From Chlorobiaceae bacterium (GTDB taxonomy: Bacteria; Bacteroidota; Ignavibacteria; Ignavibacteriales; Ignavibacteriaceae): a DNA stretch of 64,000 nt. The first letter of the stretch is position 1. Each line of letters opens with the position of its first letter. The notes under the pieces are model-generated. The model was given only the letters and a program-made list of their open reading frames with translations, was not told where the DNA came from and did not search any database. Shown piece by piece: positions 52,873 through 62,427 of this stretch. A program made the translations under genes and the position numbers. Location: contig PNNF01000003.1 of the NCBI GenBank assembly GCA_013824085.1, forward strand, positions 57,736 through 121,735, read 5' to 3'.

Positions 52873-53497
52873 GAACAATTGCCGTCTTCTTTCTTAAAAA
52901 TTCAATAACTTTAGTGTGGATTTGTGAAACGCGAGAGACGGTAATATCCATCACTTCTGCGATTTCTTTATAGTTAAGATCTTCGTAGTAGTAGAGAGAA
53001 ATTACTAATCTTTCTTTCTCTTTTAATTCTTTTATTGCGTTGAAGAGAATCTCTTTCAACTCGGTTTTTTCAACTTCTTGCTGTGGGTTGTCTTGCTCAT
53101 TAGAAATTAATTCGTTGTAAGTTAGACTGTCTTCAGAGCCATCTGGAGATTTGCTCAAAGATAATGATGAGGCATAAATTGGTCGTGAATCTTCATCGAG
53201 TGCAATTCTTTGTTTAGCTTGGAGTTTCCTCAACTCATCAATTATTTTTCCTCTAATTCTTTGAATGGCATAAGTTTCAAATTTTGTCCCATAATTATAG
53301 TCGAACCTTTCTATTGCTTCGCTCAAACCTTCTATACCAAATTGGAAGTAATCTCTTTCGTCAACTACATCATAGTTTATAAACTTAGAATTATGAATTA
53401 CATAATGAACTAGATTTGTATAATTCATCATGATTTGTTTTTTCACCTCAGAGCCACCCGAAGTTTTGTACAAATGCCAAAGGTTTTGTGTTGTCAT
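52865..53497 (-). CDS. fliA: FliA-type flagellar sigma factor apparently lacking region 3
   Basis: A 210-residue sigma-28-like factor, shorter than E. coli FliA (239). Residues 22-92 are region 2 (LVHYVIHNSKF; DYFQFGIEGLSEAIERFDYN; KFETYAIQRIRGKIIDELRK). About 145-205 are region 4 (LKEKERLVISLYYYEDLNYK; AEVMDITVSRVSQIHTKVIE with the helix-turn-helix). Between them FliA normally has the helical region 3 that follows DELRKLDWVPR; here the chain goes straight to AKQRIALDEDSRPIYASS and a short acidic linker. It should direct late flagellar promoters. Its gene overlaps both neighbours. Confidence 0.88.
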   Translation of the reverse strand: MTTQNLWHLYKTSGGSEVKKQIMMNYTNLVHYVIHNSKFINYDVVDERDYFQFGIEGLSEAIERFDYNYGTKFETYAIQRIRGKIIDELRKLQAKQRIALDEDSRPIYASSLSLSKSPDGSEDSLTYNELISNEQDNPQQEVEKTELKEILFNAIKELKEKERLVISLYYYEDLNYKEIAEVMDITVSRVSQIHTKVIEFLRKKTAIVHA

Positions 53498-53730
53498 TTT
53501 ATTATCTCTTCATTTTCTTCCAGAATGTCTTCTTTTGTATCTCTAACTATTGCGACTTTATTAATTGCCTTAATGAATGCAAGAGCAAGTAGCGTAATCA
53601 TTATAGTAAGAACCACAGAAACAATCGCAGATCTAATTAGCACTTCAATAATTTGTATTTCTCTTTGAATAAAAAAGACTATCGACAAGAAGAAGACCAG
53701 AAGTCCGAATTGCATAATTATTTTGTTCAT
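53494..53730 (-). CDS. Small two-TM membrane protein of unknown function
   Basis: Not recognised. 78 residues with two hydrophobic helices (about 4-22, IIMQFGLLVFFLSIVFFIQ; about 31-54, LIRSAIVSVVLTIMITLLAL) and a charged, acidic tail (RDTKEDILEENEEIIK). AAAGGACTG lies before the ATG, and the stop overlaps the fliA start (ATGA). The position between flhG and fliA and the coupling suggest a role tied to FliA control, but this is inference only. Confidence 0.7.
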   Translation of the reverse strand: MNKIIMQFGLLVFFLSIVFFIQREIQIIEVLIRSAIVSVVLTIMITLLALAFIKAINKVAIVRDTKEDILEENEEIIK

Positions 53731-53821
53731 TGTCAGTCCTTTTTTTTAATAATGGATGACAAACATCATACCAAATAACTTATGCTAAAAATTTACTGTT
53801 TTAATCGAATTTAGAAGGGTA

Positions 53822-54658
53822 TTAATAAATGGGTTGGTGACTATTAGCCACTTGCTTGATTTTTGCTAATTCTTTTACACAAGAAGTAATTTGATGAGCG
53901 AGTTGTGAATTTGGAAAGTCTTTCAGATATAAACTTTGATTTATTATTGACTCGGTAACTAAAGAATCTGAAAAAGTTTGTCCAACAAAAATCAATCGCT
54001 CTTTCAAGAAATGTTGAACAGCTGTTTGAATATTATTGAATGCTTGTTCTCCCTCGGCAGAATCTTTTGCTTTGTTAATCAACACTAATTTTACTGCTTT
54101 AATTTCATTTACTTTTAATAGCTTCGAGACTGCATAAGCATCCATAACAGATATCGGCTCTGTAGTTGAAACTATTAAACAAAAATCTGAATAGCTAAAC
54201 ATATTCAGAATTGTGCTATCAAGACCGGAAGGAAAATCGAGCAAAATAAAATCATACTGATTTTTAATTTGATTCAATTCGCGAAAAAATTGATTAATTA
54301 AATTAGAATTTATTTCAGGAAAATTATAACTACCAGAATCTCCAAAAATAATGCTCAGGTGATTACTATACTGCACGATATGGTCTGCTAAAGGTGTATC
54401 CGAAGTAAAATACTTCCCGAGTGTATTGTTTGTATGATAGTTCAATAAAATATTTATGCTTGACAGATTAAAATCGAGATCCACCAACAAAACTCTGTAA
54501 TGCAATTGCGAAAGCGCATAAGCTGCGTTTAATGCCAAAAAAGATTTTCCTGTCCCACCTTTTCCCGAAGCAAATGCAAAAATATTATGCACACTTGGTA
54601 CATTTGAGTTCTCTTCAAGAGATGTTAATTCCTTAACTCTATTTATCTGAGAGTTCAT
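53822..54658 (-). CDS. flhG: MinD-like ATPase FlhG (flagellar number regulator)
   Basis: A 278-residue ParA/MinD-type ATPase. IFAFASGKGGTGKSFLALNA holds the deviant Walker A (KGGTGK), VLLVDLDFNLSSINILLNY the Walker A' Asp, and FILLDFPSGLDSTILNMFSY the Walker B. It sits directly after flhF (one-base overlap), the standard pair that sets flagellar place and number. A 91-base gap separates it from the next gene, the largest break inside this stretch of the operon, so an internal promoter could lie there. Confidence 0.93.
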   Translation of the reverse strand: MNSQINRVKELTSLEENSNVPSVHNIFAFASGKGGTGKSFLALNAAYALSQLHYRVLLVDLDFNLSSINILLNYHTNNTLGKYFTSDTPLADHIVQYSNHLSIIFGDSGSYNFPEINSNLINQFFRELNQIKNQYDFILLDFPSGLDSTILNMFSYSDFCLIVSTTEPISVMDAYAVSKLLKVNEIKAVKLVLINKAKDSAEGEQAFNNIQTAVQHFLKERLIFVGQTFSDSLVTESIINQSLYLKDFPNSQLAHQITSCVKELAKIKQVANSHQPIY

Positions 54659-55776
54659 TACTGGTAATTTCCCGTATAAATTATTTTTGCAATAAACTCA
54701 GAGTCGGCTGCCAAAATATCATCAGGAATTGTTTGTCCGTTTGTTAAAAATTTTACAGGCAAATCAAATTTATTTATCACATTTAAAATGTTTCCGTGAG
54801 CAGGAGTTTCATCAATTTTTGAAAACGTAAATGAAGAATAATTGAAGATCTTAAATTTTTCTGCTGTGTCATAAAGCGTTCTTGTTGATGAGGAGGAGTT
54901 GAGCACAAGAATTGTTTCGTTTACATTGGCTTCAGTTAAATATTTTTTTGTCTCTTTAAGTTGATTCATATTGTTTTGACTTCTTCCTGCCGTGTCTATA
55001 AAAATCAGATCTTTCTTCTTCATTTTATTCATCAATTTTTGAATCTCATCAGCTTCATAAGCAACGTGCATCTCTATTTTACTTATTTCAGAAAAAATTC
55101 TTAGTTGATCAATCGCACCAAGTCTATAGGTATCAATTGAAATTAATCCTACATCGAGCTTATGAATTATTTTAGAAATAATTGCAAGTTTAGCAATACA
55201 AGTTGTTTTCCCTACTCCCGTTGGTCCAACTAGCGCAATAGTTTTAACTTTATCTTTTTTGTTCACACCAAAAGCATCGGTCTTAATCATTGAAGCAATT
55301 ACAGAGATAACATTTTCATCGAAGTTATTGGTATTAATAAATCCGTGAGTTTTTTTTAGCTGTTCAACAATTTTTACGATATAACTTTTTTGTACTTCAC
55401 GACTAACTAAAATCTCAACAACATTTTTTAATTTTTCTTCGAGTTCACTTTTTGAAAAAAAACTTTGAGTTTTTTTTTCGCTAACTACGTTGTCAGTTTT
55501 TTGTGATGTATAAATTTTTTGTGTTAATAATTCTAATTCTTTTGCAAAATCTTTTTTCTTAATACTTGTTTCAATGTTGCTCTCTTTTTCATCTTTGTTA
55601 GATTTATCATAATCGTGCTCAACGCCTGCTAATATCTCAAACATTCTTCCTTTGCCAAGCTCCGAGTCAGCAGGAATTACACGAGTGCTTAAGATGACAG
55701 CTTCTTTACCGAGTTCAGATTTCATTTTTTCGGTAGCTTCTTTAAGCGTTGGAGCTAAGTATTTTTTAATTTGCAT
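54658..55776 (-). CDS. flhF: Signal-recognition-type GTPase FlhF
   Basis: A 372-residue SRP-family GTPase. The N-terminal B domain (MQIKKYLAPTLKEATEKMKS ELGKEAVILSTR) is the FlhF hallmark. The GTPase domain has KTIALVGPTGVGKTTCIAKL (P-loop), SIDTYRLGAIDQLRIFSEIS, IFIDTAGRSQNN and FSKIDETPAHG. It recruits flagellar parts to the pole. It overlaps the flhA end by 11 bases. Confidence 0.96.
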   Translation of the reverse strand: MQIKKYLAPTLKEATEKMKSELGKEAVILSTRVIPADSELGKGRMFEILAGVEHDYDKSNKDEKESNIETSIKKKDFAKELELLTQKIYTSQKTDNVVSEKKTQSFFSKSELEEKLKNVVEILVSREVQKSYIVKIVEQLKKTHGFINTNNFDENVISVIASMIKTDAFGVNKKDKVKTIALVGPTGVGKTTCIAKLAIISKIIHKLDVGLISIDTYRLGAIDQLRIFSEISKIEMHVAYEADEIQKLMNKMKKKDLIFIDTAGRSQNNMNQLKETKKYLTEANVNETILVLNSSSSTRTLYDTAEKFKIFNYSSFTFSKIDETPAHGNILNVINKFDLPVKFLTNGQTIPDDILAADSEFIAKIIYTGNYQ

Positions 55777-57817
55777 TTGTTACTTCAACCTTTCCTAAGA
55801 ATTCTATTTCGACACTTGTGGGTAATTCAGTATAGGATAATATTGCAACATCAGGGAAACTCGAATTTATTAATCGATAAAAATATGGTCTAATAGTGGC
55901 GGATGTTATGATAATCGGTGCGTATCCAAATTGTTTAAATTTATCAAGTGCTTCATTTATACTAATATTTAATTCTCTAAGCGTGTCGGGGCTAAGTCCA
56001 AGAGAATGAACTGCTTCTTTTTGGCTTTGTAATGATTTAGAAATTTTATTTTCAATGAAACTGCCAAGTGCCACAGCACGAATCACATTATTTTGATCTT
56101 TGTAAATATTTGAAATTGTTTCACCTATAGAATGTCGAACATATTCTGTTAACACATCAACATTTTTTGTGGCTTTTGAATAATCAATTAATGCTTCTAA
56201 AATTTGAACTAAGTCTTTTATCGGAATAAATTCTTTCAACAAATTCTGTAAAACTTTTTGTATCGTTCCCAAAGATAATTGGTCTGGTGTAATATCTTCA
56301 ACAACTGCGGGATATTCTTTTTTTAAATTTTCCAATAATTGTTTAACAGATTGCCGTGATAAAAGTTTATCAAAATTTTTCTTTAATGTTTCCTGAAGAT
56401 GTGTTGATAAAACAGAAATCGCATCAACTACAGTGTATCCAAGAAGTTCGGCTTTATCTTTTTCCTGTTTGCTAATCCAATAACTAGGCAATCCAAATGC
56501 TGGGTCATTGGTTGGAATGCCGTTAATCGTTTCTTGAATACTGCCGGGATTCATCGCTAAAAATCTATCGGTGTAAATTTCATTGAACGCAACTAAGTTA
56601 CCTTTTATTTTAATCAAATACTCGTTTGGATTTAGCTGCAGGTTATCGCGAACACGAAGTGGTGGAATTAAAATACCATATTCAAGAGCAATAAATTTTC
56701 GTGTTGATGCAATTTTTTGAAATAAATTTCCGCCTTGTGATTCATCTACAAGAGAAATTAATCCATAACCAATTTCTATTTCTATCGGATCGACTTGAAG
56801 ATATTGCTCAACTTTTTCTTCTGCTGGAAGTGCGTTACTCTCTTCAATTTTTGTTGTAGCTGGTTTGGCAAGGTTAATTTGACGATTTACGGCGAATGAA
56901 ATAAAGCCGAGCGATATTGATAAAACTAAGAAAGGGATAAACGGCATTCCTGGAATTAATGCGAAAAGAAAAACTACTACTGCTACTGTTCCAAGCACAC
57001 GTGGATTGTTTAATAGTTGTGATTGCATTTGTTTATCGAGCGAGAGTCCGCCTGAAGTTTTAGTTACAACCAAGCCCGCAGCGGTCGCAACAATCAACGC
57101 AGGAATTTGACTTACTAATCCATCACCAATAGTTAATATTGTATAAACCGAAAGCGATTCAGAAATCGACAAACCTCTTTGCGTGGCACCAAGAATAAAT
57201 CCACCAATGATATTAATTCCGATAATAATTAAACCGGCAATTGCATCACCTTTTACAAACTTACTTGCTCCATCCATTGCTCCATAGAATTCAGCTTCGC
57301 GAGAAATATTTTCTCTTCTCTCTTTTGCTTCAGATTCATTTATTAAACCAGAGTTTAAGTCTGCATCAATCGCCATCTGTTTGCCGGGCATTGCATCAAG
57401 TGTAAATCTCGCAGCTACTTCTGATACTCTTCCAGAACCTTTTACAATTACAATAAATTGAATTAAAACAAGAATTAAAAATATTATAAACCCGACAACA
57501 TAATTTCCGCCTACAACAAAAGATCCGAACGCTGCAATTATTTCTCCCGCTTCTCCTTCGAGTAGAATTAATCGAGTCGAACTAATGTTCAAACCAAGTC
57601 TAAACAAAGTTAGGACGAGGAGCATTCCGGGAAAGACAGAAATATCGAGCGGCGAGTTGATATAAAGTGCAACGATTAAAATCAATATTGATAAGGTTAT
57701 ACTAAGTGCTAAGAAAAAATCTAACAAAAATGGAGGCAATGGAATCAACATCAAAGCCAACATGAAGACTAATGCAAATGCAAGCATTATATCTGATATT
57801 TTTCCTATGCTCTTCAT
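55766..57817 (-). CDS. flhA: Flagellar export gate protein FlhA
   Basis: A 683-residue export-gate protein (E. coli 692). About residues 10-300 form eight membrane helices with the conserved FHIPEP loop (DAMPGKQMAIDADLNSGLIN; GASKFVKGDAIAGLIIIGIN). The cytoplasmic C-terminal domain (about 345-680) includes IPPLRVRDNLQLNPNEYLIK and the late SVEIEFLGKVEV end. It forms the nonameric ring that receives export cargo. Confidence 0.97.
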   Translation of the reverse strand: MKSIGKISDIMLAFALVFMLALMLIPLPPFLLDFFLALSITLSILILIVALYINSPLDISVFPGMLLVLTLFRLGLNISSTRLILLEGEAGEIIAAFGSFVVGGNYVVGFIIFLILVLIQFIVIVKGSGRVSEVAARFTLDAMPGKQMAIDADLNSGLINESEAKERRENISREAEFYGAMDGASKFVKGDAIAGLIIIGINIIGGFILGATQRGLSISESLSVYTILTIGDGLVSQIPALIVATAAGLVVTKTSGGLSLDKQMQSQLLNNPRVLGTVAVVVFLFALIPGMPFIPFLVLSISLGFISFAVNRQINLAKPATTKIEESNALPAEEKVEQYLQVDPIEIEIGYGLISLVDESQGGNLFQKIASTRKFIALEYGILIPPLRVRDNLQLNPNEYLIKIKGNLVAFNEIYTDRFLAMNPGSIQETINGIPTNDPAFGLPSYWISKQEKDKAELLGYTVVDAISVLSTHLQETLKKNFDKLLSRQSVKQLLENLKKEYPAVVEDITPDQLSLGTIQKVLQNLLKEFIPIKDLVQILEALIDYSKATKNVDVLTEYVRHSIGETISNIYKDQNNVIRAVALGSFIENKISKSLQSQKEAVHSLGLSPDTLRELNISINEALDKFKQFGYAPIIITSATIRPYFYRLINSSFPDVAILSYTELPTSVEIEFLGKVEVTNAN

Positions 57818-57818
57818 A

Positions 57819-58904
57819 TCAAACTATACTTCGTTTCTTTTTATTATTTTTCAATTGAAATACATATGCTAAAATTGTTGCCACTGCTCTAAATAATTTC
57901 TGCGGAATAAAATCGCCAATATCACACATCTTGAAAAGTGCTCTTGCTAATTCTTTATCTTCGTGAATTGGAATTCCATTATCTTCTGCAATTTTTCTAA
58001 TTCTTAATGCAACATCGTCAACGCCTTTAGCCACAACTTTTGGTGCTGAATCTTTTTGTAAATCATATTTTAATGCAATTGCATAGTGAGTTGGGTTTGT
58101 AATTACCACATCAGCAGTTGGGACATCTTGCATCATTCGTCCTTTTGCATTCTGAATTTGGATGCTTCTTATTTTTGATTTGACGTATGGATTTCCATCT
58201 GTTTGATTCATCTCATCTTTTACTTCTTGTTTAGTCATCATCAAATCTTTGGTGTGTTTTAATCTTTGATAAGTAAAATCAACTGCCGAAATCGCTACAT
58301 AAACAAGAGCCAATTTCCAGATTAATTCAAAAGTGTTGGAGATCATAAAACCAACTGTCTCATGCACTGTCATATTCATTAAGTACAAAGAATTTTTTAT
58401 CATATCTTCGATAACCCAATAAGCAAAGCCACCAATAATAAAAAGTTTTGCGAGTGCTTTAAGAACTTCAAAAACTACTTTCTTTGAGAAGAGTGTATTT
58501 TTTATTCCAGTGATTGGATTAAAGCGATCCATTTTTGGAATAAAAACTTTTGGTGTGATTTTAAATCCAACTTGTCCATAGTTTGCTATCAAACCAATTA
58601 CGCTAAGCCCTAACAATATTGGTCCAACTGTTAACAGAAACTGATAGAACCATTCTTGAAATCTTTGTGGAAGCTGATCAACGCTAATTGTAAGTACATC
58701 GAGATTAGAAAAATAGCTGACAGTAAATTCTGAAATATTACTACCAATAAATTTTTGAGTAGTAATGAGAATTAAAAAACCGACTGTAAAAACTGCGAGA
58801 GAATTTATCTCGACACTTTTTGCAACTTGTCCTTTATCCCGCGAGTCATCAATCTTTTTACTCGTCGGCTGTTCCGATTTATCTTGTCCATCGACTTCAG
58901 GCAT
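57819..58904 (-). CDS. flhB: Flagellar export switch protein FlhB
   Basis: A 361-residue export protein with four N-terminal membrane helices and a cytoplasmic domain. The autocleavage motif NPTH is intact (VVITNPTHYAIALKYDLQKD), as is the later HEDKELARALF. The N-terminus EQPTSKKIDDSRDKGQVAKS is typical. Cleavage at NPTH lets the machine change from hook to filament cargo. It is 1 base upstream of flhA. Confidence 0.97.
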   Translation of the reverse strand: MPEVDGQDKSEQPTSKKIDDSRDKGQVAKSVEINSLAVFTVGFLILITTQKFIGSNISEFTVSYFSNLDVLTISVDQLPQRFQEWFYQFLLTVGPILLGLSVIGLIANYGQVGFKITPKVFIPKMDRFNPITGIKNTLFSKKVVFEVLKALAKLFIIGGFAYWVIEDMIKNSLYLMNMTVHETVGFMISNTFELIWKLALVYVAISAVDFTYQRLKHTKDLMMTKQEVKDEMNQTDGNPYVKSKIRSIQIQNAKGRMMQDVPTADVVITNPTHYAIALKYDLQKDSAPKVVAKGVDDVALRIRKIAEDNGIPIHEDKELARALFKMCDIGDFIPQKLFRAVATILAYVFQLKNNKKKRSIV

Positions 58905-59677
58905 TATGCACTCATAGCTTTAATAATGTTTAACAACTGTGCTTGAAAATCTCTCAATAAATTTTTCACAACTAATACAAAAACTGGAGTTGTAGCAATA
59001 AGCAGAAAAAAACCAAATCCGATGTGAATTGGTTGTGTTACAAAAAAAACTTGCATCTGCGGAATAACTCGTGCAACTATTCCTTCGGCAACATAGAGTA
59101 AAAAATAAATTACAATAAACGGCGATGCGATTTTAACTGCGAGTAAAATTACTGTTGACCCAAATTTTATTATCATCTCGAAGAGTGCGCCACTCAAATT
59201 TATAAAACCGACAGGCAGAATTTGGAATGAATAGTAGAGAGATGTTATCACATAATGATGACCGTTGATTATAAAAAAAACCATCGTCGAAATTAAAAAA
59301 AGAATTTCGCCAATTATGTTGTTGCTCGTGCCTGTAGCAGGATTAAAAACTTCTGCCATTGAAAGTCCCATCGTAATTCCAATCAAACTTCCTGCAAATG
59401 CTACTGCCCAAAAAACGATATTCAAAGAAAAGCCAAGTATCAAGCCTATCAGAACTTCATTAATTGCAAGCACAAATAGGTTACTCATAGAAAGTTCAAA
59501 CGGAATACTGTTGCCTTGCATCGTTAAGAATATTGTGTATGCAATCACTAACGCCAAAAAAATTTTTATAATTGCCGGTATTGCTCTGTGCCCAAAAATT
59601 GGCGCAGAAAGAAATAAAGAACTTATCCTTAACAACATTAAGAAGACAAGAACGAAGTCGTTTATTAATATATTCAT
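58904..59677 (-). CDS. fliR: Flagellar export protein FliR
   Basis: A 257-residue membrane protein with six helices. LMLLRISSLFLSAPIFGHRA IPAIIKI is the usual FliR start; NEVLIGLILGFSLNIVFWAV AFAG is the core motif. The ATG at 59677 overlaps the fliQ stop; a GTG one codon upstream is the only alternative. Part of the FliPQR export gate. Confidence 0.96.
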   Translation of the reverse strand: MNILINDFVLVFLMLLRISSLFLSAPIFGHRAIPAIIKIFLALVIAYTIFLTMQGNSIPFELSMSNLFVLAINEVLIGLILGFSLNIVFWAVAFAGSLIGITMGLSMAEVFNPATGTSNNIIGEILFLISTMVFFIINGHHYVITSLYYSFQILPVGFINLSGALFEMIIKFGSTVILLAVKIASPFIVIYFLLYVAEGIVARVIPQMQVFFVTQPIHIGFGFFLLIATTPVFVLVVKNLLRDFQAQLLNIIKAMSA

Positions 59678-59946
59678 CACCTGATTGCAGTATTAAAGAG
59701 TGTGAATAATTTTGTTGTAATTGAAATCATCTTTTGCATTATCCAGGGGAGTAACAAAATAATTGCTAATCCAGTTACTAAAATTTTTGGTACAAAAGTT
59801 AGAGTCATTTCTTGAATTGATGTTGCTGCTTGAAAGATTGAAACAATCATTCCAATCACAAGCGATACTCCTAAAATCGGTAACAGAATCATAAATGTGG
59901 TGTAGAAAGCTTCTGTCATTATTTCAATAATAAATTCTTCTGTCAT
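59677..59946 (-). CDS. fliQ: Flagellar export protein FliQ
   Basis: An 89-residue protein with two membrane helices, the exact family length. AFYTTFMILLPILGVSLVIG MIVSIFQAATSIQEMTLTFV PKIL is the standard motif. It overlaps fliP by one to three bases (TAATG). Part of the FliPQR gate. Confidence 0.97.
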   Translation of the reverse strand: MTEEFIIEIMTEAFYTTFMILLPILGVSLVIGMIVSIFQAATSIQEMTLTFVPKILVTGLAIILLLPWIMQKMISITTKLFTLFNTAIR

Positions 59947-60701
59947 TACATGAAACTCCTAACTAAAGAGGAAGTAATTAAACTCCAGCCATCTACTAAA
60001 ACGAATAATAAAATTTTAAACGGCAACGAAATCATCATTGGTGGAAGCATCATCATTCCCATACTCATCAATATACTTGAGATGATCATATCAATCATAA
60101 TAAATGGAATGAAGATGAAAAACCCGATAATGAATCCGGCTCTCAATTCACTTATAACAAATGCGGGAACTAAAATCCAAGTTGAAAGTTCTGCTCTTGT
60201 TGCAGGTTTGGGTTGGTTAGACAAGCCCACAAACAATTCTATATCTTCATCTCTCGTATGCTTGAACATAAATTCTCTAATCGGTTGAATCCCTTTATCA
60301 TAGGCTTCTTCTAATTGTATCTTTCCATCTAACATTGGCTTAATTGCGTCTGTGTGAACACGTTCCCACGTTGGCGCCATTATAAAAAAAGTAATAAACA
60401 ATGCTATTCCTGCAAGCAACTGACTTGGCGGCATTTGTTGTGTACCCATTGCAGTCTTCAAGAAATGGAATACAATAATTATTCTTAAATACGCAGTTGT
60501 CATTATCATTATTGAGGGTGCGAGAGTAAGAATAGTCATTAACAAAAGTATCTGCAGTGTAACGGAAACATCTTGAGGAGTTTCTGCGGTGCCAATATCA
60601 ATTCCAATTTTAGGGAGTGGAATTGTTGTTTGATTTTGACTAAGTAATTGTGGAGTTAAAACAATTATTAGTAAGGAAATTATAAAAAAAAATCGTTTCA
60701 T
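59946..60701 (-). CDS. fliP: Flagellar export protein FliP
   Basis: A 251-residue gate protein with a cleavable signal (MKRFFFIISLLIIVLTPQLL SQ) and four membrane helices. LLMTILTLAPSIMIMTTAYL RIIIVFHFLKTAMGTQQMPP is the diagnostic block and the end MISLPFKILLFVLVDGWSLI is typical. It overlaps fliO by 4 bases. Confidence 0.97.
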   Translation of the reverse strand: MKRFFFIISLLIIVLTPQLLSQNQTTIPLPKIGIDIGTAETPQDVSVTLQILLLMTILTLAPSIMIMTTAYLRIIIVFHFLKTAMGTQQMPPSQLLAGIALFITFFIMAPTWERVHTDAIKPMLDGKIQLEEAYDKGIQPIREFMFKHTRDEDIELFVGLSNQPKPATRAELSTWILVPAFVISELRAGFIIGFFIFIPFIMIDMIISSILMSMGMMMLPPMMISLPFKILLFVLVDGWSLITSSLVRSFM

Positions 60702-61036
60702 TTTTTCCCAAAATTTTTTTTCAGTATATCAATAAAATTTTCGTTTGGATTTTCAATCACTTTTTGATCGGCTAGTTCAGCAGCATCCAATTCCTTCAAT
60801 ACATTCATCCCATTTTCAGTTATACCAAGCACCAAAATTTTATCTTCAATTTGTACGAGAGTAATATATTTTTTTGGGAAAATCAGTTGGCTACTAAGCA
60901 CTTTTATTTTTAGTAATGTCCCTTTTTTTCCACCGATTGTTAATGAATTTTTTCTAATGAAATAAAGGACTGCATAAAGTAGTCCAAGCACTAACAAAAG
61001 AGGAATGAAGGCTTTAAGTAAATCAAAAAAATACAT
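60698..61036 (-). CDS. fliO: Flagellar assembly protein FliO
   Basis: A 112-residue protein with one N-terminal membrane helix (FIPLLLVLGLLYAVLYFIRK) and a small beta domain (LLKIKVLSSQLIFPKKYITL VQIEDKILVLGI). It matches FliO, which stabilises FliP. FliO is poorly conserved; size, layout and the fliN-fliO-fliP order support the call. Confidence 0.88.
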   Translation of the reverse strand: MYFFDLLKAFIPLLLVLGLLYAVLYFIRKNSLTIGGKKGTLLKIKVLSSQLIFPKKYITLVQIEDKILVLGITENGMNVLKELDAAELADQKVIENPNENFIDILKKNFGKK

Positions 61037-61428
61037 TAATATAATCCCTTCAAGCGACTTCCAGTATCAACGAGATTAGTAATTCTAATTCCAAAATGTT
61101 TGTCAATTACAACTACTTCGCCTTCAGCAATTTTTTTGTTGTTGATAAAAATATCAACTGGTTCGCTTGCAAGTTTATCGAGTTCAATGATGTATCCTCT
61201 TTCAAGCTCAAGAATGTCTTTTATTTGCATTTGAGTTCGTCCAAGCTCGATATAAACATTCAGTTGAAGATCTTTTAGAAAGTTCATCTTTTCGTTATCA
61301 AGAAACGAACGATTCTGGGATTCATCAAATTCAGAAAAATCAGCTACACTTACTTCTGATTTCTTTTTTGATGAAAGACTTTCATTATTAAAAGACTCAT
61401 CTAAAATATTTGATTGTTCTTCTGTCAT
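61036..61428 (-). CDS. fliN: Flagellar switch protein FliN
   Basis: A 130-residue C-ring protein. The C-terminal SpoA domain (about 50-130, [50 protein letters not shown]) is clear. The N-terminal 45 residues are acidic and disordered. I chose the ATG at 61428, which has AAGGTGA 8 bases upstream; a GTG three codons earlier overlaps that site. It follows fliM and forms the rotor with it. Confidence 0.95.
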   Translation of the reverse strand: MTEEQSNILDESFNNESLSSKKKSEVSVADFSEFDESQNRSFLDNEKMNFLKDLQLNVYIELGRTQMQIKDILELERGYIIELDKLASEPVDIFINNKKIAEGEVVVIDKHFGIRITNLVDTGSRLKGLY

Positions 61429-61439
61429 AACATTCACCT

Positions 61440-62423
61440 TCAGGATTTTTCAAAATTTTCTAATTTTTTTGTAATTTTTATTGCTTTGTGATCATTTACC
61501 ATTCCGCATTTACCAGAGAAAAGCAATTTGTTTGCTACTCTCACGGGATGTTCATCGCCAATTTTTATATTAAGTTTCACCAAGTCACCAAGTTCTAATT
61601 TTATCAGCTCATCTACAGTTAATGTTGCTTTGCCAAACTCAACGACCACTGGAATTTTAGTATTTAGTAGATGTGTTTTTATAATTTCTTGTGAAGTAGT
61701 GCCATGGTACTTAGCGGGACGAACTGCTGCAAATCCCTGTGAAGAAATTTTTGTGAGAAGTTCATCAAAAGAGAAAGTAGAAAAACAGAGGTTCATCATA
61801 TAAGCTTGATTTCCAATGTTAATCTCGAACGAAATTAATAGAACGCTTTCGCTCTGTGATGTTATTTGTGCGAAGTCGATATCTGGTTCAAATCTGTCAA
61901 CAACAAATTGAAGTTCTTCAACCTGAGCCCAACATTTTTTCAAGTCCGACATAATTTTATCGACAACAACACTGAGCACTTTTTGTTCGATTGGAGTAAC
62001 TATTTTATTCTGTTTTTCTCCAACCCCGCTGCCACCTAAAAGTCGATCAACGAGTGTGAATGCGAAATCTGTATTGAGTTCAAGTATTCCTTTGATGTCA
62101 TAATTTCTAATATCGAAAGTAAATAAACAAGCTGGGCTAGAAACTGACAGAACATATTCAGAATAATAAATTTGATCAACCGCAACAACATTAACAGAAA
62201 CCATTGATTGCAATTTTGAGAGTAAAAATGAGCTCAAGCTCTCAGCAAAATTTTCATTAATTTGTCTAATAGTTCTTAATTGGTTTTTCGAAATTCTATT
62301 TGGAAGTCTGAAGTCATAAAGAATCGCTTCCTGAGAAACTATTTCTTTTTCAGACGTATCAGAGCCATCTTTAATATTATTAAGAAGCTGATCTATTTCC
62401 TGTTGCGATAATACTTCTGCCAT
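61440..62423 (-). CDS. fliM: Flagellar switch protein FliM
   Basis: A 327-residue rotor protein (E. coli 334). [19 protein letters not shown] is the N-terminal EIDALL-type peptide that binds CheY-P in other species, here [10 protein letters not shown]. The middle domain has [20 protein letters not shown] and the SpoA C-terminal domain [37 protein letters not shown]. It should set rotation direction. Confidence 0.96.
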   Translation of the reverse strand: MAEVLSQQEIDQLLNNIKDGSDTSEKEIVSQEAILYDFRLPNRISKNQLRTIRQINENFAESLSSFLLSKLQSMVSVNVVAVDQIYYSEYVLSVSSPACLFTFDIRNYDIKGILELNTDFAFTLVDRLLGGSGVGEKQNKIVTPIEQKVLSVVVDKIMSDLKKCWAQVEELQFVVDRFEPDIDFAQITSQSESVLLISFEINIGNQAYMMNLCFSTFSFDELLTKISSQGFAAVRPAKYHGTTSQEIIKTHLLNTKIPVVVEFGKATLTVDELIKLELGDLVKLNIKIGDEHPVRVANKLLFSGKCGMVNDHKAIKITKKLENFEKS

Positions 62424-62427
62424 ATTA

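Noticed and set aside
59265..59684. 139-codon plus-strand frame
   Set aside because: It is the mirror of the hydrophobic fliR gene; Ile/Lys-rich antisense frames are common opposite membrane genes.
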